A stretch of 64,000 nucleotides of DNA from Oxytricha trifallax (taxonomy: Eukaryota; Ciliophora; Spirotrichea; Sporadotrichida; Oxytrichidae). The position numbers and the translations under genes were made by a program. Below, in pieces: positions 21,261 to 33,739 of the stretch; positions within the stretch are counted from its first letter, which is position 1, and every line of letters starts with the position of its first letter. Location: contig ARYC01017078.1 in the NCBI GenBank assembly GCA_000711775.1, positions 16,610 through 80,609 of the forward strand, written 5' to 3'. The notes under the pieces are model-generated. The model did no database searches. It was not told the origin of the DNA and saw nothing but the letters and a program-made list of their open reading frames with translations.

Positions 21261-24200
21261 TCATATAAATTAATTGAAATTTTATAGTTTTTATCTTTGT
21301 GAGAGCTTTTTCTTTAAAAGCGAATGTGATTTAAACTGAAAACTTTAACCGTTAGATTTGATGAAAGACTTTTCTTTCAGTAACATAGAGGCTTCTTGAT
21401 AAAAATAATCTTTACTAATTTTTCGAGTAGGTCCATGTTTGATCATCATTAAAGTTATTTTCTGAAATATTTCATCAATTTTAATGCCCCTTTTCGCTGA
21501 ACATTGAAGGAATTATATCTTAAATTGATGTTTATATGTGCTAATTACTCTATCAATCTCACTATATATTTCAGTTAATATAATCTCATGATCGTATTTG
21601 TTTCCAACTATAACTAATGGAATTTTATCAATTTCAAAAGTCGAGTGTAGTTTGATGAGATCTTCCAAAAATCCATCTATTTTCTAGAGAGTTTCAATTT
21701 TATTAACGTCATATATAAATATATACCCATCACATGCTTTTAGAGAAGATGCTCTAACTAACTTTAATTCCTCTAAACCTGCTGTGTCTATAAGATCGAG
21801 TCTGACCATTTAAACTTCTAGTTAAAATTAATAAAAAAATCTCATTCTAGATTTTAGTTAGCAAGTTTAATTGTCATTAGAGTCAAGAGAAGTTTTATAG
21901 TTTGTTAAAGTCTATTCCAATGATATGGCTGTATTCGTGGCCGAGGCAGCTGTAGTAATACATGAATCAATCTAATTTAGTCTTATAAATGTAGAATAAA
22001 AATCTTCGATGGTGCTTGAGTACTCTCCCCTAAATTTAGAAAAAATATGCCTTGTAATTACTGAAGTTTTTCCTACCCCACTCTCCCCTATAACAGCAAC
22101 ATTGAATCTCTGTTGTCTCTTATTAAACAAAATTGAGCATGTCTCGGTTTATCCTACATCGTTAATGCATGCAAAGGAATCCACTAAAATTAAAATTGAT
22201 CATTTAAAAATACATAAGAATCGATATTTCTGTTTTAAGCACTAAATTTCATTTTATCATCAAACAGCTCATCCATCATAGACTCACTCATTGAGCTTTC
22301 TTAGATCTATGACTCTGTCAGTAAAACAGTTTCTTCTTGCTATATAATACTTTAGTCAAAAAGTTTTTTAAAAAGTATCAGAAATACTGAAAAGAATATT
22401 TTTCTTTTTGAATACCATGTTATGAGGCCCTTACTTACATTATGAACAAATACTATATCATTATTTTAGAGCTCTTCTATATCATTAATGATCTCTCCTG
22501 TCCTTTAACATAATAATCTATTGACAGGGTAGTTCAACTTTCTCGACACGATTGTAAATAAATCAAGAATTGACTATTTATGCGAATCAAATTTTATTTT
22601 CAAAAGAATAGTAGGTGATTTTATTTCATACTATTGTTCACCATTACTGTTTTGTAAATCACTTATTTATCTAATGTTCAGTCTTATCATTTTTATAATA
22701 TTTTTAGAATTAAAATCTATTATGAGCAAATATACCATCATTATTAGCGATATATCCATCTATAGAATAGTTCATCTGAGTTTTAATAAGGAAAATTAAT
22801 AATAAATGACTAGCTGTTTATATTCTGAAATTTAAAATAAAGTGAAACGTATAGTTAAAAATTAATTTTGCAACTCTTGGCCATGAACAGAACCTAAGCT
22901 GCTTCCATTCACATTTTTAACTACTTTCACCATCCTCTTATATCATTATAGTATATATTAACTGCTTCATATGCTATTAGTGCTCACTTAAGGCCAACTA
23001 AATCGCTTAAAGACATTTCAAACTCCCGTTATTTATCCAAATTTTATTTTCTAACATTTTCATAAACATCTAGGTAATCCTTCAACCAGAAAATGAGATC
23101 AGCATCTGCCTAAATGTACCTTTGAATAAATGGATGTCTAAGTAGCTCACTAGCTCTGGCTCGCTTTTAAGGTTCAATTTGTAGACTAAATAGAAAAAAG
23201 TTTAGATATGGTAATTAATAGAATTCGATAAATTGGAAGGAAATGAGTTATAATTGATAAATGGAGATTCTTACCATCTACTAACAAAGTCAGCCAATTC
23301 TAATGAAATCCCATGAATACCTGCAAGAGAGGGTGGTGGCTAGGTTCTCATCATCTCATGAAGTGCGTAGGGGTTTGTAGCTTCCGGGTAAGGATGTCTA
23401 CCTATCGCCATTTCATAAACTGCAACTCCTATGCTCCAGATGTCACTTGGGAAGGTATAATTCTCTCCTTCTATTCTTTCCGGAGACCTACAAGAAATTG
23501 AAACGGTTACATATTTATTAAGAGCAATAAAATGGGAAATTGCAAAAACCTTAAAAATTCCTACATGTAAGATAAAGTCCCTACAAAAGTGCTACACATA
23601 TTCAAAGTAGCCTCAATATCCTTGCTTATACCGAAATCTGTGATCTTAGCTTCGCCAAACTAGGAACTGACAAGAATATTATCAGGTTTAACATCTCTGT
23701 GATTATTTTTAATAAAAAAAGGAATTCAGATCTGAGGTTAAAAATACTGCTAAAAAGGATAAATAATCGAAAAATTCAGTCATATAGAACTTCCTGATTA
23801 TTTGAGAAATAATAGAAAGATTGCTTAAAACTAATAAGATTAAATCTCTGTGAAGCTATTTCCTCACTTCATGCAAATACTGAATGCCTTTAAGGACCTA
23901 GAGCCATTTTATACATTAGCAAATTAATGAGATAATTCAAAGAATTTTGGTCTTTTTCTTAAATTGAGACATTTTAACTTACCTGACAAGTTATACTAGA
24001 TATTACCAGTTCAGGTATTAATGGAATTTAAGTAGGAAAGGCTTGTTTCATTATTTTCATGATTGTATTGACACTTCCACAATCCATGTACTCTAGAGCC
24101 AAATAAACACTCCCTTCATCGTAATATGCGCCATAAATGGGTAAAAATTAAACCTTATAATTTAACTCTAATACTTTAATTTATTATGCCTATTAAGCAT

Positions 24201-25516
24201 ATTTTAAACACCATAAAAACGAATCTAACAAGTACAATAAATTAAGGAAATTTAGCTTACCAAAAAAGGGCATTCCTCCTAAACTAAAGACCTTAAATCA
24301 TTGTAAAGCTAGTGCCTCTTCTCCTTGTCGAGTATGTTTATGCTCTAAATGAAGCGGGTGTTATAAAATTGTTTTCTTTTCAAATTTTGTTTTTCAAAAT
24401 AATGATAAAACAGTTGTTTTTAAAATATTAAAGATATATTGAAAAACAGGTAAGAAAGTTAAGCATCAATAATAAGGTAAGAAGAGTATTGCAATTTTTA
24501 GGGGGAAGTTTCTTCCCATGCTTTCTGAAAAAATTCTTTGAAAAGTTTAATTTTTAACATTTTTATCTTTTCTTAATTATGCTTCTTCAACAAGAACGAA
24601 TCTTATTAATCCCACTATGTAATATTCAAGGGATTTTAACTTATTTACTCTGAAAAAGTTGATTTTTATTAATCATAAATTAATTAATATATTACTTTTA
24701 CATATCCAAATTACTCATATTATATGGAAATTATTTATAAGATTCCTTTTAAAATTTAACCTAATTTCTCAAGAGTAATATAAAATCCAATTATCTGTAT
24801 AAATTGTTGAAGCTTTTTTCTGATAATCAGCATATCCTTTAAAAATAAATTATTAATACAATCATAGTATAAATTTTTATGGAAAAACTCATTAAAACTA
24901 TAAATATAAAATTTCTAGCCTGAAAACTTCCTTCCTTTTAGGAACCATTCTCACCAATTTTTATTTTGGCATCATAAGGAAATGATGAATCTAATTAATT
25001 CAATAGCATTTGAATCATAAATTACTTACTTTAATTGCAAGAGGCAAGCCACTAGGTTTTAATAATGCTTTATAGACCATGCCTCCATTGCCCTTCCCAA
25101 GAATTTCTTAATACTAAGGCAAAATGAGAGAAAAATATTTTATATAAAATTTAGCTTTTGATTAATAAAAACAGCAACAAAATTAATAAGTCCATGTTAT
25201 AAGTCATTTCTCATATGAAATGCAATAACAAAGATTCATATTTTTAAATGAGTTTGAAATTGGATGTATATTTTACCTCTATTTCACTTGGTAAAATCAT
25301 AGATGACCTCTCTCCAGTCCTTGTATTCTGCAATCCATTTCTATCTATTTTAACATCTTGATTTACAATACGGAACTCTCCCTATGAACTATATCACAAA
25401 TGATTTATTATCTTCATAGGAACATCAAAAAGGTGCAGCCTCTAAGCCAAATTAGGAACGTCCCAGCATTTTAAACTCTCTAGCTTTTTATTCTTTACTT
25501 ACATTTCACAAGACAT
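21261..25516 (-). CDS. MAPKK-like kinase + doublecortin-like + Ras-like GTPase (likely one gene)
   Basis: Read from the right. Start tentatively ATG 25516. Kinase: glycine-rich loop EILGKGNGGMVYKALLKP and Lys in LPLAIK (25030-25110), LEYMDCGSV (24080), LKGIQYLHEV (23880), HRDVKPDNILV and ITDFGISKD (23610-23700), then after an intron SYMSPERI and DIWSIGVAVYEMA (23420-23520), and RARASELLRHPFI (23150). SPERI is MAP2K-like. Next comes a doublecortin-like domain (LLKIKFDSHKQSILDLFTI ... IEELQNNDIVFVHN, 22440-22620). The tail then runs without stop to DDKMKF; a GT-AG intron ending at 22204 joins it in frame to a Ras-like GTPase with all five G motifs: GESGVGKTS, YSSTIED, DTAGLEE, GNKYD and CSAKRG. 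Stop 21261-21263. At least six introns and one IES (23693-23853). If not fused, the two genes are under 60 bp apart. Confidence 0.65.
23693..23853 (-). other. IES with 10-bp pointer inside the kinase gene
   Basis: The pointer (ATCTCTGTGA on the plus strand) occurs at 23693-23702 and again at 23844-23853. On the coding strand it is TCACAGAGAT within the HRD codons of the catalytic loop. The upstream copy reads ...QLHRD then turns into AT-rich sequence; the downstream copy reads HRDVKPDN. Removing one copy plus the 141-bp interior joins the catalytic loop perfectly. Confidence 0.8.
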
Positions 25517-25939
25517 TGAATAGGAATAATATTGTAATGTACTATTAAACAAAATGGGGGAGGGGAACTGGTAGGTTCGGTAAATAAATTAGCATGTTTT
25601 ACTATAAAGGAATTCATCATCATGTCATCATCAAGATTGTCAAAACCTTGTAGTACTAAGTTTTATTTGAGATTTTCCATCTATAATAACTTTATCAATC
25701 CACAATATATATTGCAACATAAAATTAAACCTAATGATAATTTATATTTTATCATAAATCATAATTAGAATTTACCAATATTCAAGCTCTTTAAATTATT
25801 TGTACTATATTTTGTTTAGTGTTTATTTTGAATACATCCAATTTTTTATCTCATTTTAATTAGCAAATAGAATATATAAAGGATAATTTATTATTATAAA
25901 TAATTCAGTTTATTCTTTGTAATCTAAATTTAATAAAAT
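25517..25939. other. Intergenic region between divergent genes
   Basis: AT-rich spacer between the starts of the minus-strand kinase gene and the plus-strand VTT gene; it should hold both promoters. A short G-rich run (25556-25565) is the only notable feature. Confidence 0.35.
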
Positions 25940-27715
25940 ATGAGTGAAAAACAAATTAAGAGGTAAGTAAATTATAAAGTTTTTAGACAATTTTTCTATT
26001 CATGTCATTGGAAAAAGTATAAATTTATAATAAATGGATTAAAATATGAATATTTTGCTCTTTTAATATATAAATAATTTAAAAGTTCAATAGATTATTT
26101 GATGGTGTAAAGCAGAAGTTTAAATTATAAAATTTTATAGAAGGATATAAGAATCGAATTCTCCTACGCAATAAGGAAGTCTAAGTTAATAAAAAACTAG
26201 AATTTCTGAATAAGTTGACTAAAATCATTTATCTCCAAAAAATAGAACATCTTTGCAACACTAAAATCAGCATGCAGTGGACACGAAAGAGATTATATAA
26301 ATTATTAAAAATTCGTTCAATTTTACTTTTAAAAAGTTATTTTAAAGGGGATATCCCTTATATATGAGACATTAATTGAATTATAATATGTAAGAGATAA
26401 AGCTTACATGGATGGAAATGATTCCTTAATTTCTCTTTTTCTCAATAATTGGAGTGGTCTTAATTATTGCAATAATTGATTACAAAAAGATTTTAGTCCT
26501 ATTTCATGAGCTAATTCAATGGGTTCAAGAAGATCCTCTATAAGCAGGAGTTGTAATTGTCCTTATCTACATTGGCTTAGTAAAATATTATAAGCAATAG
26601 ATTTAATGAAATATATCATATATAAAGTTTAATACTGTCGCTCCCACTTGCTATTATATCGATTCCTTTAGGTTATGCTTTTTGCAAGGCTTTTAGTAAT
26701 TGGTTTGGTATTTAAAATTTGTTTTTAGTAACTCTGATTTATAGTTGGTTTTAGTTTTGGATTTGTAGTTTTATCATTTGGAATACTTATAGGTGGTGCT
26801 CTTGCTTTCTTAATTAGTAACAAATTTAATGGTTTTTAACTCACTTATATAGGTAGATAAACTTCATCTAAAATTTTAAGACTTATAAATAAGGGATTAC
26901 AAAAAAATTAGAGAAAATAATTTTACCTTCTTAAGGATACTTTCAAAAGAGGTTTCTTGAAAAGAATGAAAACTTTCAATGCACTTGACAGAGCTATTAC
27001 TTAAGAGGTATACTTTACTTTGAGACATTTATTGAACTTTATCATCCTTCTCAACAATTTATTAACAAAAATTGTATTTTAGGGAGCTTGGTTAATATTT
27101 TTAATGAGACTAACTGTCCTCCCATACAGTTTGACTTCTTATCTCCTGGGTTTAACACATGTTAAATTCTCATAATTTGCTCTTGGTAACTTCGGGGAAA
27201 TGTATCATATAATACTCTGGCTTTACCTCGGGTCCACTTTGACCCATCTTGACATTTTCGATGATCCAACTTCTTCAACTTCCAATTAAGACTCTGCGAT
27301 TAGTGCAGAAACTTAATAAGAAAACAAATCGCATTAAATGATTGTAGTAGGTGAGATAGTCATAGCCGTACTGATTGGAATATATGTCTCGTTTGTAGCG
27401 AAGAGAGAGTTTGATAAGCGAATTGATGAAGACAATCAAATAATCAATGGAGAAAATTGTGGAGTAAACGAGCTTAGCCCATTAAGTAAGTTTGCTGGTG
27501 GGCCGAAAAGATAATAAGATCAAGAGGAAGGTAAACTTTTATGGAATATACAGTCTATAATTTATCACATTATTAATGTTATTCTCTTTTATCTGAGTTT
27601 ACCCCACTTATGCTTACAGGTATAAATATTTAATATATTTATTATAAAACTACTTATAGAATTTGAAAGCCCTCACGATAAATATAATGTTGACGATGAT
27701 GAGATTAATCAATGA
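25940..27715 (+). CDS. VTT-domain (TVP38/TMEM64-like) membrane protein
   Basis: A first exon (MSEKQIK, 25940-25962), then an intron to 26093, then a charged N-terminal region (QNFIEGYKNRILLRNKEVQ). From 26400 the protein is strongly hydrophobic: FFSIIGVVLIIAIIDYKK, AGVVIVLIYIGLVKYY, LSLPLAIISIPLGYAFCKAF, VGFSFGFVVLSFGILIGGAL. The GAWLIFLMRLTVLPYSLTSY and LLGLTHVKF stretch (27080-27170) is the characteristic VTT signature, and FALGNFGEMYHIILWLYLGS plus a last TM (VGEIVIAVLIGIYVSFV) follow. After an intron (27531-27659) it ends at TGA 27713-27715. VTT proteins are scramblase-like proteins of ER/Golgi-type membranes. The join between the N-terminal part and the first TM (26300-26410) probably hides an IES or intron. 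Confidence 0.7.
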
Positions 27716-27796
27716 TTACTTCTGTTTACTTATTCTGATTTTATTTTAATACTTTACTTTTTATTTTTAGTACTTCAATTTTAATTATGTATTTTA

Positions 27797-28292
27797 ATTT
27801 AGAGATATCCATACTGTTAATCCTAGTCTTCCAGCTCGCAAAGCCTTTGATTTACAAATCACTGAACTCATAAGTTAGGTTGATCCAAAAACTCATGAAT
27901 ATTTTTATATTTTACACCAAAGAATCATCTAATAACCTATATCTAAAATAGAGTGTTTCAGAATTCGCAGCTGATTGTTTGAGAAGACGTTTTATAGTTA
28001 TGATATAAGACTCTTTTCTTGACAATTAACTTGATCATTTAAATTATATTTCAAAAATAAAAGTAGATTTAGAGAACAAAATATCAACTTTTGGGTGTTA
28101 CTGCTATGTTAATCGCCTCCAAATATGAAGAGATTTATCATAATAAAAAATAATGACTCTAATGTTTCTGTTTGTAACAAAGATTGCAGAAGCAGACAAC
28201 TTAATCTTTAACTATGCCAGATATTTTATTTAAGTTCTTTGTCATTATTAAATAAGCAGCTATCTACATCGCCAAGAAAATGCTCAAGAGAG
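27797..28292 (+). CDS. Scrambled cyclin, seven inverted even-numbered segments
   Basis: Seven short segments on the opposite strand fill the gaps in the minus-strand cyclin. Each begins and ends with a pointer repeated in the neighbouring segments: 27797-27854 (ATTTAGAGATA, CCTTTGATTTA), 27872-27900 (AAGTTAGGTTGAT, CTCATGAAT), 27948-27987 (ATAGAGTGTTTC, AAGA), 28008-28036 (AGACTCT, TGATC), 28059-28138 (AAAAGTAGATT, AGATTTAT), 28177-28226 (ACAAAG, GATATTT), 28256-28292 (GCAGCTATCT, GCTCAAGAGAG). The fifth encodes the cyclin-box core RTKYQLLGVTAMLIASKYEE; the seventh encodes YIAKKML. All joins keep frame. The AAGA and TGATC pointers are short and least certain. Confidence 0.85.
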
Positions 28293-28438
28293 ATTTAAAT
28301 ATTAATACTTTGATACATTAATGCTATATTCATTGATAATTAAAAATAAAATAGTTCGCTAATTAATTTGATTAAAAACATGCAATAATTAATTAATTTA
28401 ACCGCTTAGGGTTTTTTCTCAAAGTTATCAAAGTCATA

Positions 28439-30332
28439 TCAGAACAAATTTACACTTTTCTTATATTTATAAATAATACTATAAGCTTTTACTAAGTTGC
28501 AGTTGACGAATGGATGTTAGTTTGAGCTATCAAATGATAATGCATAGATCTTCAAAGTGCTTTCAAGATTTTTGTGTATGAGATGATGTGCTTCTACCAC
28601 TGTAACTATTTGAATCAATATATTTAATTTTACATATACATACTAATCAACATTCCTTTTGTAGTAATAATGAATTCTTCTATTTTTATTTATAACATAT
28701 TTTTTATGCTATTTGAAGGAGAGATTTTAGCAACTTCCATGAATTTGTCAAGACAGAACTTGTTGTAAACTTATTCATAGTCTTTTTTCGAAGCTTGATT
28801 GAGAAGTTAACAAATATCTTTGGCGCAATCTCTCACTTTTCTCTCATTGTAGCCAGTGTTCTCTATCATATAGAGAGACCATGCATTAGCTCTCTTGAGC
28901 CTAAAAAATCTATCAAATTATCAAGATAGCTGCTGCAGTAATTTGAGAAGGAGGATATTTGTACATTTTCAAATCATAGAGACAAAACTCAATCAAATAT
29001 CGATCGCAATGACCTTCATTTTCTATATTTATGCAAGCTTTGTGAACCTCTCAAGGAATCTGTAACTTGAAGGAGTTGTGATGTTAAAATCAAGAGTCTA
29101 TAGAATATCACTTTCTTGTGCTAAAATCTCCTCTTTCGTGTATGCTTTGTCTGTAATGTACACAAAATCCCTAATTTCAGGTGCATAAATCTATCAATAA
29201 TTTAAATGATGGTTTATTAGACAATCTACTTTTGCTCACTATATCTGTCGATCATATTAAGGAATTAAATTTATAGAGAGTCTCAGGTAGAAGCTTGAAT
29301 TTTAGGTGAACCTCAAGCAACCATCCAACAAGGATTAATCTCATCTTTTTGTTTATATCCTTCTATTTGCTCATTAAATTCGGGGATGGATAGTAAATCA
29401 TCTCAGTTCTTTACATGTGTCTCTAACAATCAATATTTTAACTTTATTTCCTTTTCACCTTGTAAAATTTTAAATTAAAATACATGCTAAATATTACTAC
29501 ATTACATAATCACCAATAATATTCAAGAAACACTCTATGAATTATCGATATCGAACTAATCAACCTCAAGAAGATCGCTGTTTGGCTGTGTGTAGTAGTC
29601 GTACATATATCTCTTGAAATCCTAAAGCTTCTATATTTTCTCATTTGCAGATGGTGGCCTCAGATTTTTCCTTTTTGCATCTACAGGTTTGCGCTGAAAT
29701 TCATGAGATTTTATATTAACAAATAGCTTTTTACCTTTAAAATCCCCATATATAGTCTATACTTATAACAAATGCAATAATATATATCAAGCAATATTAT
29801 CAACCTAACTTCTGAAGTTATTTTAACCAGGTCTGGGTTAAGATTACTATCTATTTACTAAATCAAAGGATGTATTTGATTTATCTCTAAATGACTTTGT
29901 CTGTTGAAAAGTCCGTTAAGCTTACAGCATGTGAGATTTCTCTTACTGTTGCTGGAAAGATTGATTTTGGTTATTATAAACCCAGATTAATTTTTTATAA
30001 AAAGGAGATAAAATCAAAAGTTCAAAATATATATATTAATAGTCAAAATTAAAAGAAATTTAGAGAAAAAATCGAACTTTTGAAATGATTATTTTATGAA
30101 AAAATTTCAATTTGTTGAAAATATTTTTTTCTCTATTTTACTTAATTTATAACATATTAATCTATAAAAAATTAATTTAATTTAAAATTATCAAATCGTA
30201 CATACATTTATAAAAAATATTAAAGTTTCTCTAATTGTTAACTTAATTCTGAATCTCTTTGCCAAAAGTCCTTACCCTATCTAAGGGCTTTCTCTATTGC
30301 TAATTTTGATTTTCATTCAAATATCTACTCAT
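28439..30332 (-). CDS. Scrambled A/B-type cyclin, odd-numbered segments (minus strand)
   Basis: Start ATG 30332 ([17 protein letters not shown]). Segments in order: to 29882; 29869-29799; 29707-29527; 29411-29277; 29254-29223; 29192-29038; 29001-28924; 28900 to the 3' end, stop perhaps at 28439. They encode the disordered N-terminus, [18 protein letters not shown] and [20 protein letters not shown] (cyclin-box start), [51 protein letters not shown] and [14 protein letters not shown] (second cyclin fold). Seven missing pieces lie inverted at 27797-28292; with them the frame is continuous, and without them the gene appears broken. Cyclins activate CDKs. The first intron/IES (about 29957-30275) and the C-terminal join (28640-28720) are less certain. 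Confidence 0.85.
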
Positions 30333-30638
30333 TTTCTTGTCTCTGTAATTTTGCAAAAAATGATTGTTATTATGGTTCTCTTTAATTACTAGCTGTTGAG
30401 CTTTTAATGATGATTTAAGATTATAGTTTCTTAAACTTATAATTCAATAAATTAAGCAATTATATTATAAAAGGGATTTATTTTTATGCGATGCATTTGT
30501 TAAAATTTTCAGAAATATTTAAGCGCTAGAATTGTATAGGATTTTATAGTTATTGTATGTGACTATTCTATCACAGATATAATAGAATAAGTAAATCTAA
30601 ATATAAATAATATCTTTAAAAGCAAATATCATATAAAG

Positions 30639-31822
30639 ATGCAAAGATTGAACTAATTGAACAATCATTTCGTAGACTCCCAGTCTGACGTGTGGGTACT
30701 CAAGAACATCGTGCCACATGAATTCAAGAAGCTTGGAGACTTGAAGGGGAAGACACTCTTCATCACTGGTGCTTCAAGAGGAGTTGGACTGGCAATCGGT
30801 TTGAGAGCTGCTAGAGATGGAGCTAACGTAGCAATCGCTGCAAAGACAGTCACCCCAAACCCTAAACTTGAGGGTACTATTTACACTGCAGCTGAAGAAA
30901 TCGAGAAAGCAGGTGGAAAATGCTTGCCAATCAGTTGTGACATCAGAGACGAAAAGTCTGTAAGGGATGCCTTGGAGCAAACTGCTAAGCATTTCGGTGG
31001 TATCGACATCATTGTCAACAATGCTTCAGCTTTGTACTTGAACAAAGTCGAGGAAACTGACATGAAGAGATTTGACTTGGGAATGAGCGTAAACACTAGA
31101 GGTACCTTCTTGGTATCTAAGCTTGCTATTCCCTACCTTAGAAAGAGCAAGAACGCTCATATTCTCACAATTTCACCACCACTCAGTGAGATTCAAAATG
31201 TAAGTTGAAATATTCCATGAAAATCTTCGCTATTGAATTAATAAATCTTAATTACTTCTTATAGCCAATCAACTGGTTCGCTGCTTAAGGTACAGGCTAC
31301 GTCACTTCAAAGTTCGCTATGTCAATGATTACTCATGTAAGTCTAATTAATTTTTCTCCTTTTATGATAATAATCAATACGGTGCTTTCCTTAACCCCTT
31401 TATATAATTCAATTTTTAAAGGGTCTGTCAGGTGACTTGAAGAAAGACGGCATTGCTTGCAACACCCTCTGGCCCAGAACCATGGTTGCATCAGCTGCCG
31501 TGAAGAACTTACTCGGAGGAGAGGCAAGCATCAAGAAGTCAAGATCCCCAGAGATCATTGCTGAGGCTGCTCATATCATATTCACCAGTGATTCAAAGAC
31601 CACTACTGGCAAAAACTATATTGTAATACATTAAAGATTAATGTCTTATGTTAATTAATAGGATGATGAAGTTGTTGCTTCAGTTCATGGCCCAGATATA
31701 TTTAGAATTTATCATTAATTTATTTAGTATTTCAGCGATCAAATTGTTATAAGTTTATGACAAAATACAGAATTAACAAGGAGGGAAGAGAAATCGACTT
31801 GTTCGCTGATTTCCTTGTTTGA
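30639..31822 (+). CDS. Short-chain dehydrogenase, HSDL2-like
   Basis: ATG 30639 (MQRLNQLNNHF; TAA read as Gln). NAD(P)-binding TGASRGVG after a beta strand (KTLFITG), then IIVNNAS, NISPP-like LTISPP and the catalytic YxxxK (YVTSK). The stretch GDLKKDGIACNTLWPRTMVA and LLGGEASIKKSRSPEI closely follow hydroxysteroid dehydrogenase-like protein 2. Introns 31200-31264, 31337-31421 and 31623-31661, plus a last one near 31700-31736, keep the frame; the end KYRINKEGREIDLFADFLV stops at TGA 31820-31822. About 300 residues, shorter than animal HSDL2, which carries an added SCP2 domain. Noticeably GC-richer than its flanks, suggesting high expression. HSDL2 proteins are linked to peroxisomal/mitochondrial lipid metabolism; no C-terminal SKL is visible. 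Confidence 0.85.
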
Positions 31823-32026
31823 TAGAAAAATAAAGTTTATCAAAAACCAAAGATAGATAAAAATATTTATCAAAAATAGAATTAACTTATTTATTTCATC
31901 AATAATTCCAAATAATATTAATGCTGCAAATATTTATTCTCAATATTATCTTCTCATAGTACTTATCTCAATGAATATTTTGTGATGTTTATTAAATTAA
32001 AGCATTATAGGGTGATTTATATATAA

Positions 32027-32900
32027 TCAATTTCTTCTGTTATAATTATAGTTATAGTTGTGATTATTATTATTGTTCAGATTGTTGCTCGACATAGTGT
32101 TGCTCTGTCTGCCCTGGTCCTCGTTGATTGTGTCAGAATTCTTTGATATTCTTGATTTGGTGTGGTCGTGCAGTCTGTTGAGGAATTTCTGAGTGGAGTC
32201 TAATTCATTAGATGACGTATTTCTATTGGAGTTAGACTCATCTATCATATATAAATATGTAAAAACAGATCTAAAATATTTAACATTTTACTGAATATAT
32301 ATAAATCAACTTAAGCATTAAGATATAGGTTAAAATATAGTTACATAAGGATCTTCGTTACTGTACTTGAGAATAAATATCAAAAATTATTATTTGATAT
32401 AAAAATATTAAAAATGTCTACTCCTTCTAGGAGATCCTTCAATAGTTTGTAAGGGATTATATCTAAAAAATAATTTCTTAAAACAATAAATTTGATTCTT
32501 ACTTATCAGACTATGACATTAATCCCTTTGAAATCTACACACAATAAAATTAAGTTTTATAATTATTCACAATTTATCATAAAGTTATCCATAGTAATTC
32601 ATTAAAAACTTAACTTTTATTAATTTATATACTTACCCTTGAAGCTGAACTACTCTATAATCCGCTTTTATAGCAATATTTATCATAAATAATGAAAGAA
32701 ATAGCTGTAGCTATAATTATGCCAAGAGTCAATCCAAAAAGCACATAATTCACAACCCAGATTTCATGTGGATCTATAGGGGAAGGATCTTCAGATGACT
32801 TTAGCGATAGCTTCAACTTGTTTTATGCTATTAAATTGTCTAATAGGTAGTAGTTATTATATATGATAAAAATTATTAATAGTATAGAATATAAATTTAC
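32027..32900 (-). CDS. Single-pass membrane protein with Asn-rich tail
   Basis: The 5' part (about 32860-32640) encodes a polar stretch (SLKSSEDPSPIDPHE), one membrane span (VNYVLFGLTLGIIIATAISF) and a cytoplasmic-looking start. A final exon (32248 to stop 32027-32029) encodes a Ser/Asn-rich tail ending NNLNNNNNHNYNYNYN. GGTAAG at about 32640 marks a donor; the middle (32250-32630) is AT-rich intron or IES with little coding. The true start upstream was not identified and joining of the two parts is inferred from strand and spacing. No family is recognised. Confidence 0.45.
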
Positions 32901-33735
32901 TATTAGAAGGGTAATGATTATTGTTAATTAGTTAATTGTTTATAATAAGTTATTCCAGCAATTCTGTGGTTAAGACTGCATATCACCTAAAATAATGATG
33001 ATTTAATCATATCAATTTTACCTAATTAATTCATTTTGATTTTTCAATTAAATATTATAATTATTTAATTAATGCATTTCAATTGTATTACTATTCTTTT
33101 TCATTGGATATTCGCAGTTTATTTTAGGAATAATTGACAAAATATTTACTAAGAAATTTGTTATAAACTTTATAATAAAATGAAAAATAATTCTCATTTA
33201 CAATTATTCAAAGGAAATAAGTCATAAGATTTGAAGGAGTTAAGCTATAGTTAACATAACTTGAATTAAAGAGTCTAATGATACATCAATAAGGAAGATA
33301 ATACTAAATGAAAATAAATGTTAAGTTTACCTGAAATAAGTATTTTAAATTATGCTTAGAATTCAAAAATTAAATATCGATTGAATAATGATTACTTGTA
33401 ATAAAATGGTGATGATTTAAATAATTAAATTTAATGTATTTTAGTCTTTAAAAAATAGAAAATATAAAAAGTTTATAACGATTCAAATTAGTATTGACTT
33501 ACTAAGACGAATTATGTCTAGAATAAATTATAAATTTTTGGGGAACATTTTTTAATTACGGGGATTCACATATGTTTTTTATATATGATTTTACATGCAT
33601 AACAAAGAATTAAAAATCATAACAAAATCAATTTATTTTAGAATAATATGCTAATTATATTTATTTTAATTTTTTAATATTTCTTTATATTATCAATTCT
33701 AATCCTTAACACAATTGCCTAAATCATTAAATCTC
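32901..33735. other. AT-rich intergenic stretch
   Basis: No coding or RNA signal seen. Confidence 0.4.
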
Positions 33736-33739
33736 TCTA

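Noticed and set aside
27797-28330. A second, decayed cyclin paralogue on the plus strand
   Set aside because: Each piece fits exactly into a gap of the minus-strand cyclin through shared pointers, so they are segments of one scrambled gene.
28890-29043. Frameshifts making the minus-strand cyclin a pseudogene
   Set aside because: Both apparent shifts coincide with pointer-bounded short IESs (29002-29037 and 28901-28923) and disappear after joining.
30665-31096. Three minus-strand ORFs in the dehydrogenase region
   Set aside because: Shadows of the plus-strand HSDL2-like gene, whose Rossmann motifs and YxxxK are unambiguous.
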